Assembly (NCBI GenBank): GCA_031273985.1
Contig: JAISQV010000028.1
Span: 1-6,850, forward strand
Direction: 5' to 3'
Length of the DNA stretch: 6,850 nt
From: Spirochaetaceae bacterium
Lineage (GTDB): Bacteria > Spirochaetota > Spirochaetia > Treponematales > Breznakiellaceae
A program made the position numbers and the translations under genes. The notes beneath the pieces were generated by a model. That model was not told the DNA's origin. It did not search any database and saw nothing but the letters and a program-made list of their open reading frames with translations. Shown one piece after another: positions 1-6,397 of this stretch (within the stretch, counting starts at the first letter, position 1; each line of letters starts with the position of its first letter).

Positions 1-273
1 GAAGCGGTCTTCCTCAGCGTCCTGGGATCCCTTTTGGGCTGTATCATCGGGGGTATAGCCACCTACGTCTTTTCGTTCTTCCCCCTGGACTTTAACGCCC
101 TGACCGGCGGCGGCTTCAAGGAATTCCCCATGGCGGGAACCATAGTCCTGAGCTTCGACCCGGCTATCCTGCTCCAGGGCTTTATCTTTGGCGTGGTGAT
201 CACCTCGGTCTGCACCCTGATCCCCAGTCTCAAAAGCGCCTTCGTGGAACCGGTTGAGGCGCTGAGAAGGTAG
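1..273 (+). CDS. FtsX/LolE-type ABC transporter permease, C-terminal part (5' end outside window)
   Basis: The frame is open from the first base and ends at TAG 271-273, giving the last 90 residues of a longer protein. It starts with EAVFLSVLGSLLGCIIGG, the usual entry into the third transmembrane helix of FtsX-domain permeases. A roughly 28-residue extracytoplasmic stretch follows, then a last hydrophobic helix (around residues 54-73, GFIFGVVITSVCTLIP) and the typical family ending LKSAFVEPVEALRR. MacB/LolC/LolE permeases end this way (P-x-EALR). Such proteins sit in the inner membrane and work with a cytoplasmic ATPase to release lipoproteins or to drive export; the ATPase would lie upstream, outside the window. 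The LolA-like gene downstream supports a lipoprotein-sorting or lipid-export role, but the substrate cannot be told. Family assignment is firm; naming it LolE rather than MacB is not. Confidence 0.85.
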   Translation, partial: EAVFLSVLGSLLGCIIGGIATYVFSFFPLDFNALTGGGFKEFPMAGTIVLSFDPAILLQGFIFGVVITSVCTLIPSLKSAFVEPVEALRR

Positions 274-280
274 AAGAAAT

Positions 281-303
281 AAGAAGAGGAAGAGGAAGAA
301 AAA
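281..303 (+). other. Purine-only tract after the permease stop
   Basis: Twenty-three consecutive A/G bases lie just behind the permease stop codon. The purine bias begins earlier, at about 264, broken only by the T at 271 and 280. It runs directly into the inverted repeat at 303-385. No function is claimed. Confidence 0.5.
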
Positions 304-385
304 CCACTAAGGGGCACGAAGGAACACGAAGGTTTTGTTAGAACGCTTCTTCTCTTCCCTTTGTGTTCTTTGTGCCCTTTGTGGT
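303..385 (+). repeat. Imperfect inverted repeat with CACGAAGG units (copy 1)
   Basis: The left arm (303-332) begins ACCAC and contains CACGAAGG twice (315-322 and 325-332). The right arm (357-385) contains CCTTTGTG twice (358-365 and 376-383) and ends GTGGT. The arms pair over most of their length if G-U pairs are allowed, with a loop of about 24 nt, so the transcript could form a long hairpin between the permease and the LolA-like gene. A similar but not identical structure lies at 2458-2572. There is no T-run behind it, so a simple intrinsic terminator is not obvious. The hairpin could separate transcript levels or be a dispersed repeat of this genome. Confidence 0.6.
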
Positions 386-406
386 TAAATTTCTTTTATA
401 TTTTTT

Positions 407-411
407 GGAGG
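407..411 (+). promoter_or_regulatory. Ribosome binding site of the LolA-like gene
   Basis: GGAGG lies six bases before ATG 418. It sets the start at 418 rather than at the in-frame ATG 361, which lies inside the inverted repeat and has no such site. Confidence 0.8.
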
Positions 412-417
412 TTTGTT

Positions 418-1164
418 ATGAGAACGAAAGTAACGGTGTTGGCGTTGGCGTTAACAGTAATAGTGGCGGCGGCGTTGTCCGCGCAGGAGCCTTCGGCGGC
501 GGAATTACTGCGCCGCATTGATGACAACGAGATCTATACCACCATCGAGTATGAGGGCGAAATGATCATCGAGTACCAGAACCGGCGCTACGTGAAAACC
601 CTGCGCGCCTGGGCGCGGGGCGACACGGACAGCTTTATCGAATTCACCAACCCCGAGGACCGGGGGACCCGTTACCTCAGGAAGGGGCCCAGGCTCTACG
701 TGTATTCGCCGGATACCGAGGAAGTGATGCTCATATCCGGGCATATGCTCAAGGAAAGCATGATGGGATCGGATATGTCCTACGAAGACACGATAAGCAA
801 CGACAGCCTTTCCTCCCGCTACGATCCCGCCCATGCGTCGCCGGAAACCCGGGAGGGCCGGGACTGCTGGGTGCTGGATCTGACGGCACGGCAGCGCACG
901 GAGAGCTACCCCCGGCGGCGGCTCTGGATAGACCGGGAAACAGGCGATCTGCTCCACTATGAACTCTACGCCCTGTCCGGGGCCAAACTCAAGGAATACT
1001 CCCTCCTCCGCGTTGAGGTGATAGGGGGCCGCCGCTTCCCCGTGGAGGTGGTGATGCGGGACCTGCTCCGGCGGGGGAGCCGGACCACCATAATCATGCG
1101 GAATGTGGCTCTGGACCGGCCCATAGCGGATTCGGTGTTCAGCACGAGAAACCTGGAGCGCTAG
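418..1164 (+). CDS. LolA-like outer-membrane lipoprotein-sorting protein
   Basis: The product is 248 residues from ATG 418, which has a strong GGAGG site. The first 22 residues are a clear Sec signal peptide (MRTK, then a hydrophobic stretch, then ALSA before QEP), so the protein is periplasmic. The rest matches the LolA_like family (outer membrane lipoprotein-sorting protein type). Visible signatures are EFTNPEDRGTRYLRKG (residues 75-90), LYVYSPDTEEVMLI (93-106), the MMGSDMSYED block (115-124) and RRRLWIDRETGDLLHYE (166-182). These belong to a half-barrel fold that shields acyl chains of lipoproteins or lipids. Proteins of this subfamily are often encoded beside an FtsX or RND transporter and an outer-membrane barrel, and exactly that is seen here: permease upstream, barrel candidate one base downstream. 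Its likely job is carrying a lipidated or hydrophobic substrate from the permease towards the outer membrane. It is not necessarily the housekeeping LolA. Family call good; substrate unknown. Confidence 0.85.
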   Translation: MRTKVTVLALALTVIVAAALSAQEPSAAELLRRIDDNEIYTTIEYEGEMIIEYQNRRYVKTLRAWARGDTDSFIEFTNPEDRGTRYLRKGPRLYVYSPDTEEVMLISGHMLKESMMGSDMSYEDTISNDSLSSRYDPAHASPETREGRDCWVLDLTARQRTESYPRRRLWIDRETGDLLHYELYALSGAKLKEYSLLRVEVIGGRRFPVEVVMRDLLRRGSRTTIIMRNVALDRPIADSVFSTRNLER

Positions 1165-1165
1165 C

Positions 1166-2389
1166 ATGAAAGCTTTTACTGTCGCCGCGGCCTTCTTTTC
1201 CCTGCTTCTGCCCCCGGCCCTTCCCGCGCAGACCCTTTCCGGCGTTCTGGACAGCCGCATGGCCCTCTCCGCCGGGGCGGGCTCAGCTCCCGCCTTTTCC
1301 TGGGGCTTTGAAGAGGCCGCCAACATCCGGCTCCAGGCGCGGGTACAGGACAAGGCCGTGTTCTACGGCGCCGTGAACCTCATTGCCGGGGCGGGCTCCT
1401 TCGCCGGGGCCTCCCTTGCCCAGGCTGCCTCCGCCCAGGCCCTTTTCGGCCAGGCCGTCCCCGGCCAGGCCGCCTCAGGCCAAACGCTCCTGCCGCTCAG
1501 CGCCTTTGTCGCCGGGGAAAACTATGCCGCCGCCCTGGAACTGGAACGCCTCTATGTGAGGCTCCGGGGCGAGGCCCTGGGCATGGACCTGGGACTCATG
1601 CGCATAGCCCTGGGGTACGGCCAGATCTGGGGCTCCTCGGACTTCCTCAACCCCAGGAACCCCCTCAGCCCCCACGCCCGGCCCCGGGCGGCCCTGGGCG
1701 GCGTCTTCTCGCTTTTCCCCGGCGGCGACATCAAGCTGCAGGCCTTCGCCGTGTCCCCCCAAAACCCCTTCGCCCTGAACGGCGGGGGCCTCGTCTTCGG
1801 CGCCGCCGGGGAGAACCACTGGGAGCGGCTCAGCGTGCAGGCCCTCTACGCGTACGAACTTCCCCGGCAGGGTCCCCCGGCGGGCAATGCCTCGGGGCTG
1901 CACCGCTTCGGGCTCTCCCTCAAGGCCGATGCGGAAGCGGGCCTCGTGGCGGACGCGCTCCTCGTCTGGAACCCTGACAGGGCCTTCACCATCGAGGGGC
2001 TGTCCGCCGGGGCGGGTTTCGACTATTCCTTTCTGGGCGGTTCCTGCTATGTCATCGCGGAGTATCTTTTCAACGGCGGCGATTCCTCCACCGCGGGGAT
2101 ACGCAGACAGGGCTTTGAGGCCAACAGAAACTATCTCTACGCCCTGTTCAGGTACCGCCTGGACGATTACACTTCCGCAAGCCTCGCCTGTGTAGCTTCC
2201 CTCGACGATCTTTCCTTTACGCCCATCCTCGCTTTTGACTGCGACCTGTTCCAGGGCCTGAGCCTCAGCCTGAGCGCCCAGGTCCCCCTGGACGGGAGCC
2301 TCTTCGGCGCGGGCGGGAAGGGGGAAATGGGCCCCGAAGCCGGCGGAAGTTACGCGAGCCTGACATCCATGCTTACCCTCAAGTTTTAG
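1166..2389 (+). CDS. Outer-membrane beta-barrel protein, DUF1302/porin-like, uncharacterised
   Basis: The product is 407 residues, with ATG one base after the preceding stop; translation is probably coupled. A signal peptide ends near residue 21 (LLLPPALPA before QTLSG). The mature part alternates polar and hydrophobic residues in short strands and ends SMLTLKF, with the terminal Phe typical of the outer-membrane insertion signal. The segment GYGQIWGSSDFLNPRNPL (150-167) resembles the WG...NP...P signature of DUF1302-type and related porin-like barrels that accompany LolA-like proteins. Residues 85-109 form five five-residue repeats with Gln at 86, 91, 96, 101 and 106, encoded by a 15-bp tandem repeat; this is probably a loop. 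Context suggests it is the outer-membrane partner of the permease/LolA-like pair. Barrel topology is inferred from pattern only, and the exact family is uncertain. Confidence 0.7.
   Translation: MKAFTVAAAFFSLLLPPALPAQTLSGVLDSRMALSAGAGSAPAFSWGFEEAANIRLQARVQDKAVFYGAVNLIAGAGSFAGASLAQAASAQALFGQAVPGQAASGQTLLPLSAFVAGENYAAALELERLYVRLRGEALGMDLGLMRIALGYGQIWGSSDFLNPRNPLSPHARPRAALGGVFSLFPGGDIKLQAFAVSPQNPFALNGGGLVFGAAGENHWERLSVQALYAYELPRQGPPAGNASGLHRFGLSLKADAEAGLVADALLVWNPDRAFTIEGLSAGAGFDYSFLGGSCYVIAEYLFNGGDSSTAGIRRQGFEANRNYLYALFRYRLDDYTSASLACVASLDDLSFTPILAFDCDLFQGLSLSLSAQVPLDGSLFGAGGKGEMGPEAGGSYASLTSMLTLKF
1418..1492 (+). repeat. 15-bp tandem repeat, five degenerate copies, inside the barrel gene
   Basis: Units start at 1418, 1433, 1448, 1463 and 1478. 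They encode AQAAS, AQALF, GQAVP, GQAAS and GQTLL. Units 3 and 4 share the 10-mer GGCCAGGCCG. Each unit is five codons, so gain or loss of a copy would keep the frame. Confidence 0.8.
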
Positions 2390-2457
2390 CGGGCCCGGAG
2401 GGAGGCCGGCGCATATAATTTTAATTACCTCGGAATCACAAAAATCCGAAGAATTTT

Positions 2458-2572
2458 ACCACAAAGATACACGAAGGGCACTTTCCCGCTATGGACTAAA
2501 GGGAAAGTAAAGGTTTAGTAGAAAGCCTCGATTTCCTTGTCTTCCGTAGTACGCCTTCGTGTACTTCTTGGT
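2458..2572 (+). repeat. Imperfect inverted repeat with CACGAAGG units (copy 2)
   Basis: The left arm starts ACCACAAAG and contains TACACGAAGG (2468-2477). The right arm contains CCTTCGTGTA (2554-2563) and ends TTGGT (2568-2572). A further CCTTCGTG lies at 2588-2595. The arms pair almost fully (ACCA, AAG, TACACGAAGG) across about 76 nt, which hold another hairpin. The building block is the same as in the 303-385 repeat, including the ACCAC end, which suggests one dispersed family. Confidence 0.6.
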
Positions 2573-2717
2573 TCTCTTCCTTCTGCACCTTCGTGCCATC
2601 CTTCCACGCCTTTACTTTTCCTTAAACCGCAGTGGAAAAGTGTAAAATCTTCGTATAGTGTCGCTTGGTGCCCCTCCTGCGGTCTATGCGTTTATCCTGC
2701 TTCCTTCCCGTATCCCG

Positions 2718-2747
2718 TTGACGATCCCCGCCCCCCTGTGTTACCCT
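2718..2747 (+). promoter_or_regulatory. Possible sigma-70-type promoter before the foldase gene
   Basis: TTGACG (2718-2723) is followed after 18 bases by TACCCT (2742-2747), which matches TATAAT at only three positions. The position, about 30 bp before the start codon, is plausible. The -10 element is poor, so this is tentative. Confidence 0.25.
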
Positions 2748-2778
2748 GCGGCAGCATTATGTGTTGAGGTAGGCACCG

Positions 2779-4356
2779 ATGGATCTCAGAAAAGCTGTCA
2801 AGGGCGGCAAGAGCCCCGAGCCGGGGCGGGAAGGCGCCGAATCGGAATTTATCCGCCAGTTCAAGGCGCGGCCCCTGGTTTATGCGGGGACTATCCTCGT
2901 TTTGATTATCGTCATTGTCGCCTTTGTCTTTGTGCCGGTCTTTGTGCCCGAAGCGGGCGGGGGAGCGGGGGACCGTACCTTCGGCTACTGGAACAAGACG
3001 CCGATCACCTACGTGCCGGGGAACTACTTTGCCCAGCGCCAGCGGGCGGCGGCGGAGCAGATTCAATACCAGATTACGGGGGATAATTTCGGTGAGATGA
3101 GTTACCAGGTCTGGCGTCAGGCGTTCACCGATACGGTTATCCACACGGCTATTCTGGACGAGATGCGCCTCGCCGGTTACGAGGCCCCGCCGGAGATGGT
3201 AAACAAGCAGGTGGCCCAGCTCCCCGAGCTGCAGGAGGACGGCGTCTTTTCACCGGCCCGCTGGAACCGGCTGGACGCCTCCACCCAGCAGAATGTCTGG
3301 CGGGACATCCGGGAGTCCATCGCCATCCGGCGCTACATCGAAGATGTAACGGGCCTCAGAATCTCCTCCGCCGAGGCGGACTTTGTCGCCGGCCTGGGGG
3401 AAAGGCAGCGGAGTTTCAGCCTGGCGGTCTTCCCCCTCTCCTCCTGGCCCGCGGGGGAGCTCGCCGCCTATGCCGAAGAGAACGCGGGGCTTTTCATCAC
3501 GACTCATCTTTCGCGGATCACCGTCACCAGCAACGAGCGGGAAGCCGCGCAGGTGCTTAAATCCATAACCGACGGAACCGTTCCCTTCGAGGATGCGGCG
3601 AGGCTCCACTCCCAGGATTCCTATGCGGACCGCGGCGGCGATATGGGCCTCAAGATGGCCTGCGAGATAGCGGAAGAGCTGGAGAATCCCGCGGACCGGG
3701 AGGCCCTGGCCGCCCTTGCCGCCGGGGAGTACAGCGCCATCCTCAAGACGCCGGGAGGCTGGGCCTTTTTCCGGGCCGAAGCGGAGCCCTACCCGGCGGA
3801 TCCGGGCGATGCGGCCACGGCGGAGAAGATCCGCGCCTACGTCATGCAGTACGAGCGGGGCCGTGTGGAGGACTGGGTGATTGGCGAAACGGAGTTTTTC
3901 GCGGAAAGCGTCAGGGACAACGGCCTTGAGCAAGCGGCCTTCTTCCGGGGCCTGGAACTCCGCAGCTTCGGGCCCCTCCCCCTCAACTACGGGGCCCTCT
4001 CCTACTCAAACTGGGGCTACCCCACCGACGGGGTGGACCTCTTCCCCACGCTCTCCTCCTTCTCCGTGGCGGAACTCTACGCCGCGGGGGGCGAAGAAAT
4101 CTTCTGGCGGGCCGCCTTCTCCACGCCCCTCAACGAAGCGTCGAGCCCCTTCGTGCTGGGGGACAATGTGCTGCTCCTCTTTCCCACCTCGGAAAACGAA
4201 GCCGGGGAAGAGGCCCTCGCGTCGATTCGGGAAATCTACACCTCCTACTGGGTCAGCAGTACCACCGAGCAGGGCCTCAACTCCCTGTTCCTCTCCAGCC
4301 CCAAACTCAAGGATCGCTTCCAGACCGTGTACCGGCAGATAAGCGGCGGCTCCTGA
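2779..4356 (+). CDS. SurA/PpiD-like membrane-anchored periplasmic foldase with parvulin-type domain
   Basis: The product is 525 residues; GAGG at 2766-2769 and AGG at 2771-2773 precede ATG 2779. A short charged cytoplasmic tail is followed by one transmembrane helix (about 34-56), so the bulk faces the periplasm. Residues about 65-215 look like the helical SurA N-terminal chaperone domain (YVPGNYFAQRQR, then amphipathic helices). Residues about 238-335 form a parvulin/PpiC-like domain with HLSRITV (243-249), ARLHSQDSYADRGGDMG (274-290) and a closing WAFFRAEA. The second catalytic His of active parvulins, normally in a closing F-H pair, is replaced by Phe here, so isomerase activity may be weak or absent. 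The last 150 residues may be a second degenerate domain, as in PpiD. Its likely role is chaperoning exported and outer-membrane proteins. The following gene starts 16 nt downstream, suggesting one operon. Confidence 0.8.
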   Translation: MDLRKAVKGGKSPEPGREGAESEFIRQFKARPLVYAGTILVLIIVIVAFVFVPVFVPEAGGGAGDRTFGYWNKTPITYVPGNYFAQRQRAAAEQIQYQITGDNFGEMSYQVWRQAFTDTVIHTAILDEMRLAGYEAPPEMVNKQVAQLPELQEDGVFSPARWNRLDASTQQNVWRDIRESIAIRRYIEDVTGLRISSAEADFVAGLGERQRSFSLAVFPLSSWPAGELAAYAEENAGLFITTHLSRITVTSNEREAAQVLKSITDGTVPFEDAARLHSQDSYADRGGDMGLKMACEIAEELENPADREALAALAAGEYSAILKTPGGWAFFRAEAEPYPADPGDAATAEKIRAYVMQYERGRVEDWVIGETEFFAESVRDNGLEQAAFFRGLELRSFGPLPLNYGALSYSNWGYPTDGVDLFPTLSSFSVAELYAAGGEEIFWRAAFSTPLNEASSPFVLGDNVLLLFPTSENEAGEEALASIREIYTSYWVSSTTEQGLNSLFLSSPKLKDRFQTVYRQISGGS

Positions 4357-4372
4357 GAAGGCGCGGCCCTGC

Positions 4373-6118
4373 GTGAGCGATGAGAGCCCCAGGGAGCGCC
4401 GCGCCCGCCGGGGATACTCCCTAACCTACCGGGGCAAGACCCTCCTCTCCCTCGTCGACCCCATAGCCCAGGCGGAGCGCCTCATAGACGGCCTTGCCCC
4501 CTGGGAACTCGAAAGGACCCTCTTCCTCGTGCCCTCACCCCTCTACGGCTACGGCCTCGAAACCCTGCTCCGCCGCATGGGGCCGGACTCCGCCGCGCTC
4601 TGCGTGGAACTGGACCCCCGGCTCCTGGCCCTTTCCGGGGAAGCCATGGCATCCCTGATCAGGGAGGAAGAGGAGGGGGCCGAGCCCCCTGCGCCGGAGC
4701 CTCCTCGGGCCTGCGGCCCTGCGGGGTCTCCGGCTACCCCCAATGCGGGGGGGAATCCCCCCCGCAACGCCCCCCCAGCCGCTCCCCGCCTCCTCCTCAC
4801 CGGAGATATGGGGGCGGAGGGCCTCTGCGCCCTGGTGCGGCGCGTCTGGGGCCCCCGGCGCTTCCGCCGCCTCAAGACCCTGCGCCTCAGCGGGGGCTGG
4901 CAGCTCGCGGAACAGGGCTACGCGGCCCTGGAAAGGGCCCTGGAGGGGGAGATAGCCGGTGCCTGGGGGAACGCCCTCACCCTGGTCAGGCTGGGGCGGC
5001 GCTATATCCTCAACTTCATACGGAACCTTGCCCTGATTCCCCGGGGGCTGGATGCGGGCCGGGGCATTCTGGGCGGGGCGCCGGCGCTGGTCCTGGGGGC
5101 GGGGCCTTCCCTGGACGCCGTCCTGGAAGAATTTTCCGCCCGCATCCCCGGAATTTCCCGGCGGGAGGGCCGCGCCTTCAGGATAATCGCCGTGGACACG
5201 GCGCTGCGCTGCCTCCTGGAGCGGGGCATAGAGCCGGACCTCGTGGTGGCCCTGGAGAGCCAGCACTGGAATCTGCGCGACTTTAGCGGCCCCGCCGTTC
5301 CCCTGGCCATGGACATGAGCGCCCTCCCCGCTACGGAGCGTTTTTCCGCCGGGGCCCCCATGCTGTTCTTTACCCCCTGGACGGCCCTGGGCCTCCTCCG
5401 GCGGCTTGCCGGGGCGGGCTTCCTCCCCGCGGAAATCCCCCCCCTGGGCTCCGTGGGGCTCAGCGCCACGGCCCTGGCCCTGCGTCTCGGCTCCGGGCCG
5501 GTGCTTCTGGGGGGCCTGGACTTTTCCTTTAGCCTCGATCAGCTTCACGCCCGCTCCGCGCCGGGGAGCCTTGAAAAGCTCGTCTCCCTGACGCGGCTCA
5601 GGTCCCCCCTCAACGCGGAGGCGGCCTTCCGGGGCGGCGTTACGCCGCTCCCCTCCAGGGGGGGGCCTCCCGTGCTGAGCGGCGGGGCCCTCAAGCGCTA
5701 CCGGGACCTCTTTGAGCGGGAATTTTCCGGGGATCCCCGGCTTTTCGCCCTGGGCGGCTCCGGGCTTCCCCTGGGCCTCCCCCTGCTGGAAGCCGGGGAC
5801 GCGCTGGCCCTGCTCCGGGGCCCGCCCTCCGCCGCCGTTCCCCGGCCCCTGCTCCCGGAAAGCCGGAGGGCGGAATTCCGCGCCTTCCTGGGCCGGGAGC
5901 GGGACCTCCTCCTCGAGATGCGGGGCATCCTCACCGGCCCCGGCTCCGGCGGGGAGCGGCTCGCCGCCCTCCTGGGGGAATGTGACTACCTCTGGGCCCA
6001 CTTCCCCGACCATGCCGGGGCCGCCGGGGTCCCTGCGGGCGATTCCTTCCTCCGCCGGGTGCGGGCGGAACTCGATCCCTTCATCCGGCAGTGGGAACTT
6101 ACCCTGAAAGCAATGTAA
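4373..6118 (+). CDS. DUF115 / Maf-like protein (motility-associated glycosyltransferase family)
   Basis: The product is 581 residues from GTG 4373, 16 nt behind the foldase stop; GAGAAGG at 4355-4361 may serve as ribosome site, though its spacing of 11 is long. The nearby ATG 4380 is out of frame. The core DUF115 (MAF_flag10) domain spans about 220-400 and shows VLGAGPSLD (240-248), VDTALRCLLERGIEPDLVVALE (274-295) and GGLDFSFSLDQLHA near 378-393, the last equivalent to the G-x-DL...THA motif of the family. Maf proteins in Campylobacter, Helicobacter and others add nonulosonic or related sugars to flagellin, and spirochaete flagella are glycosylated in some species; a similar role is inferred here. 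Residues about 99-142 are a Glu/Pro/Ala/Gly-rich linker containing a palindromic DNA element. The C-terminal part (400-581) is mostly helical and not recognised. Codon use is extremely GC-rich. Confidence 0.78.
   Translation: MSDESPRERRARRGYSLTYRGKTLLSLVDPIAQAERLIDGLAPWELERTLFLVPSPLYGYGLETLLRRMGPDSAALCVELDPRLLALSGEAMASLIREEEEGAEPPAPEPPRACGPAGSPATPNAGGNPPRNAPPAAPRLLLTGDMGAEGLCALVRRVWGPRRFRRLKTLRLSGGWQLAEQGYAALERALEGEIAGAWGNALTLVRLGRRYILNFIRNLALIPRGLDAGRGILGGAPALVLGAGPSLDAVLEEFSARIPGISRREGRAFRIIAVDTALRCLLERGIEPDLVVALESQHWNLRDFSGPAVPLAMDMSALPATERFSAGAPMLFFTPWTALGLLRRLAGAGFLPAEIPPLGSVGLSATALALRLGSGPVLLGGLDFSFSLDQLHARSAPGSLEKLVSLTRLRSPLNAEAAFRGGVTPLPSRGGPPVLSGGALKRYRDLFEREFSGDPRLFALGGSGLPLGLPLLEAGDALALLRGPPSAAVPRPLLPESRRAEFRAFLGRERDLLLEMRGILTGPGSGGERLAALLGECDYLWAHFPDHAGAAGVPAGDSFLRRVRAELDPFIRQWELTLKAM
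4744..4766 (+). repeat. Perfect 10-bp palindrome inside the DUF115 coding region
   Basis: The arm TGCGGGGGGG (4744-4753) and its exact complement (4757-4766) are separated by AAT. It is followed by a further C-run (4770-4776) and lies in the proline-rich linker (residues about 124-132), where it is translated as low-complexity sequence. It interrupts an otherwise conserved-looking protein and may be an inserted small palindrome. Confidence 0.75.
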
Positions 6119-6160
6119 CCGCGGAGTAAAAAGGATTAACGCGGAAAAGCGGTTACATTG
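6111..6160 (+). repeat. 12-bp perfect inverted repeat over the DUF115 stop codon
   Basis: CAATGTAACCGC (6111-6122) is the exact reverse complement of 6149-6160. The left arm includes the TAA stop (6116-6118). The 26-nt loop contains direct-repeat-like units ACCGCGGA and AACGCGGA. No T-run follows. Confidence 0.8.
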
Positions 6161-6162
6161 AG

Positions 6163-6192
6163 GCTTTCCCAAAACTTCAGTTTTGGGAAAGC
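6163..6192 (+). repeat. Perfect 13-bp hairpin with TTCA loop, terminator-like
   Basis: GCTTTCCCAAAAC (6163-6175) pairs exactly with 6180-6192 around a four-base loop TTCA. It sits 45 bases behind the DUF115 stop and is a good candidate for stopping transcription or protecting the 3' end. The usual T-run is missing (TACCTTGG follows), so an intrinsic terminator is uncertain. Confidence 0.7.
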
Positions 6193-6207
6193 TACCTTGG
6201 ATTTATA

Positions 6208-6239
6208 TGGAAAAAGTGGACTTTAGGCCGCTTTTTCCA
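6208..6239 (+). terminator. Hairpin with T5 in its 3' arm, possible bidirectional terminator
   Basis: TGGAAAAAG (6208-6216) pairs exactly with CTTTTTCCA (6231-6239). The stem extends inward (G6218-C6229, G6219-C6228, C6221-G6226) to a loop TTTA. Read as a terminator, the GC core 6216-6231 is followed by TTTTT on the plus strand and, because of the symmetry, also on the minus strand. The core is short, so efficiency is doubtful. Confidence 0.4.
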
Positions 6240-6241
6240 AA

Positions 6242-6298
6242 AGCCTGGCCCAAAACCGTGCGCTTTTAGCGCACCATCAATTAGTTTTGGGCCAGGCT
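6242..6298 (+). repeat. 15-bp perfect inverted repeat with a nested hairpin
   Basis: AGCCTGGCCCAAAAC (6242-6256) is the exact reverse complement of 6284-6298. Inside lies a second perfect hairpin, GTGCGC (6258-6263) with GCGCAC (6269-6274) and loop TTTTA. The inner end CCCAAAAC/GTTTTGGG is shared with the hairpin at 6163-6192. Confidence 0.85.
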
Positions 6299-6322
6299 CA
6301 TTTCTTTAGCCTTTACCTTAGC

Positions 6323-6397
6323 CTGCCACCCCTTCCAGTCAGGAATGCTAAGTTTTTGCCGGGCTCTACGCCTCGGTAAAGTAACAAGGGGTGGCAG
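6323..6397 (+). repeat. 12-bp inverted repeat enclosing a second stem-loop, possible structured RNA
   Basis: CTGCCACCCCTT (6323-6334) pairs exactly with 6386-6397. Inside, TTTGCCG (6355-6361) pairs with CGGTAAA (6374-6380, one G-T pair), continued by GGC/GCC (6362-6364, 6370-6372) with loop TCTAC. CTTAGC (6317-6322) could instead pair with GCTAAG (6347-6352), crossing the outer stem, so alternative folds or a pseudoknot are possible. Confidence 0.6.

Larger units (their letters stand above)
2390..2778 (+). other. 389-bp spacer without a gene
   Basis: No credible gene is seen. A GC-rich imperfect stem (about 2389-2411) followed by an A/T stretch could be a weak terminator of the barrel gene. 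It is followed by the CACGAAGG-type inverted repeat (2458-2572), a second pair GGGAAAGTAAAGG (2501-2513) against GCCTTTACTTTTCC (2608-2621, 12 of 13 pairing), and a small perfect hairpin CTTTCCC/GGGAAAG (2481-2487, 2501-2507). A weak promoter candidate lies at 2718-2747. The open frame at 2537-2767 lacks a ribosome site and has no protein character. Confidence 0.6.

Noticed and set aside
505..1353. 282-codon minus-strand open frame over the LolA-like gene
   Set aside because: It is a shadow of a gene with a clear signal peptide and family motifs; the minus product has no protein character.
2537..2767. Plus-strand open frame in the spacer before the foldase
   Set aside because: No ribosome site, starts inside the CACGAAGG repeat, and the translation is Ser/Pro/Cys-rich without a recognisable pattern.
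4535..6172. 545-codon open frame on the minus strand opposite the DUF115 gene
   Set aside because: Product is G/P/Q/E-rich low complexity with no motif. Long antisense frames are expected in DNA with this GC content, and the plus-strand frame has recognisable domain motifs.
6242..6298. Integron attC site
   Set aside because: The inner arm ends CAAAAC/GTTTTG do not fit the RYYYAAC/GTTRRRY core, no integrase is present, and the arms are perfect without the usual extrahelical bases.
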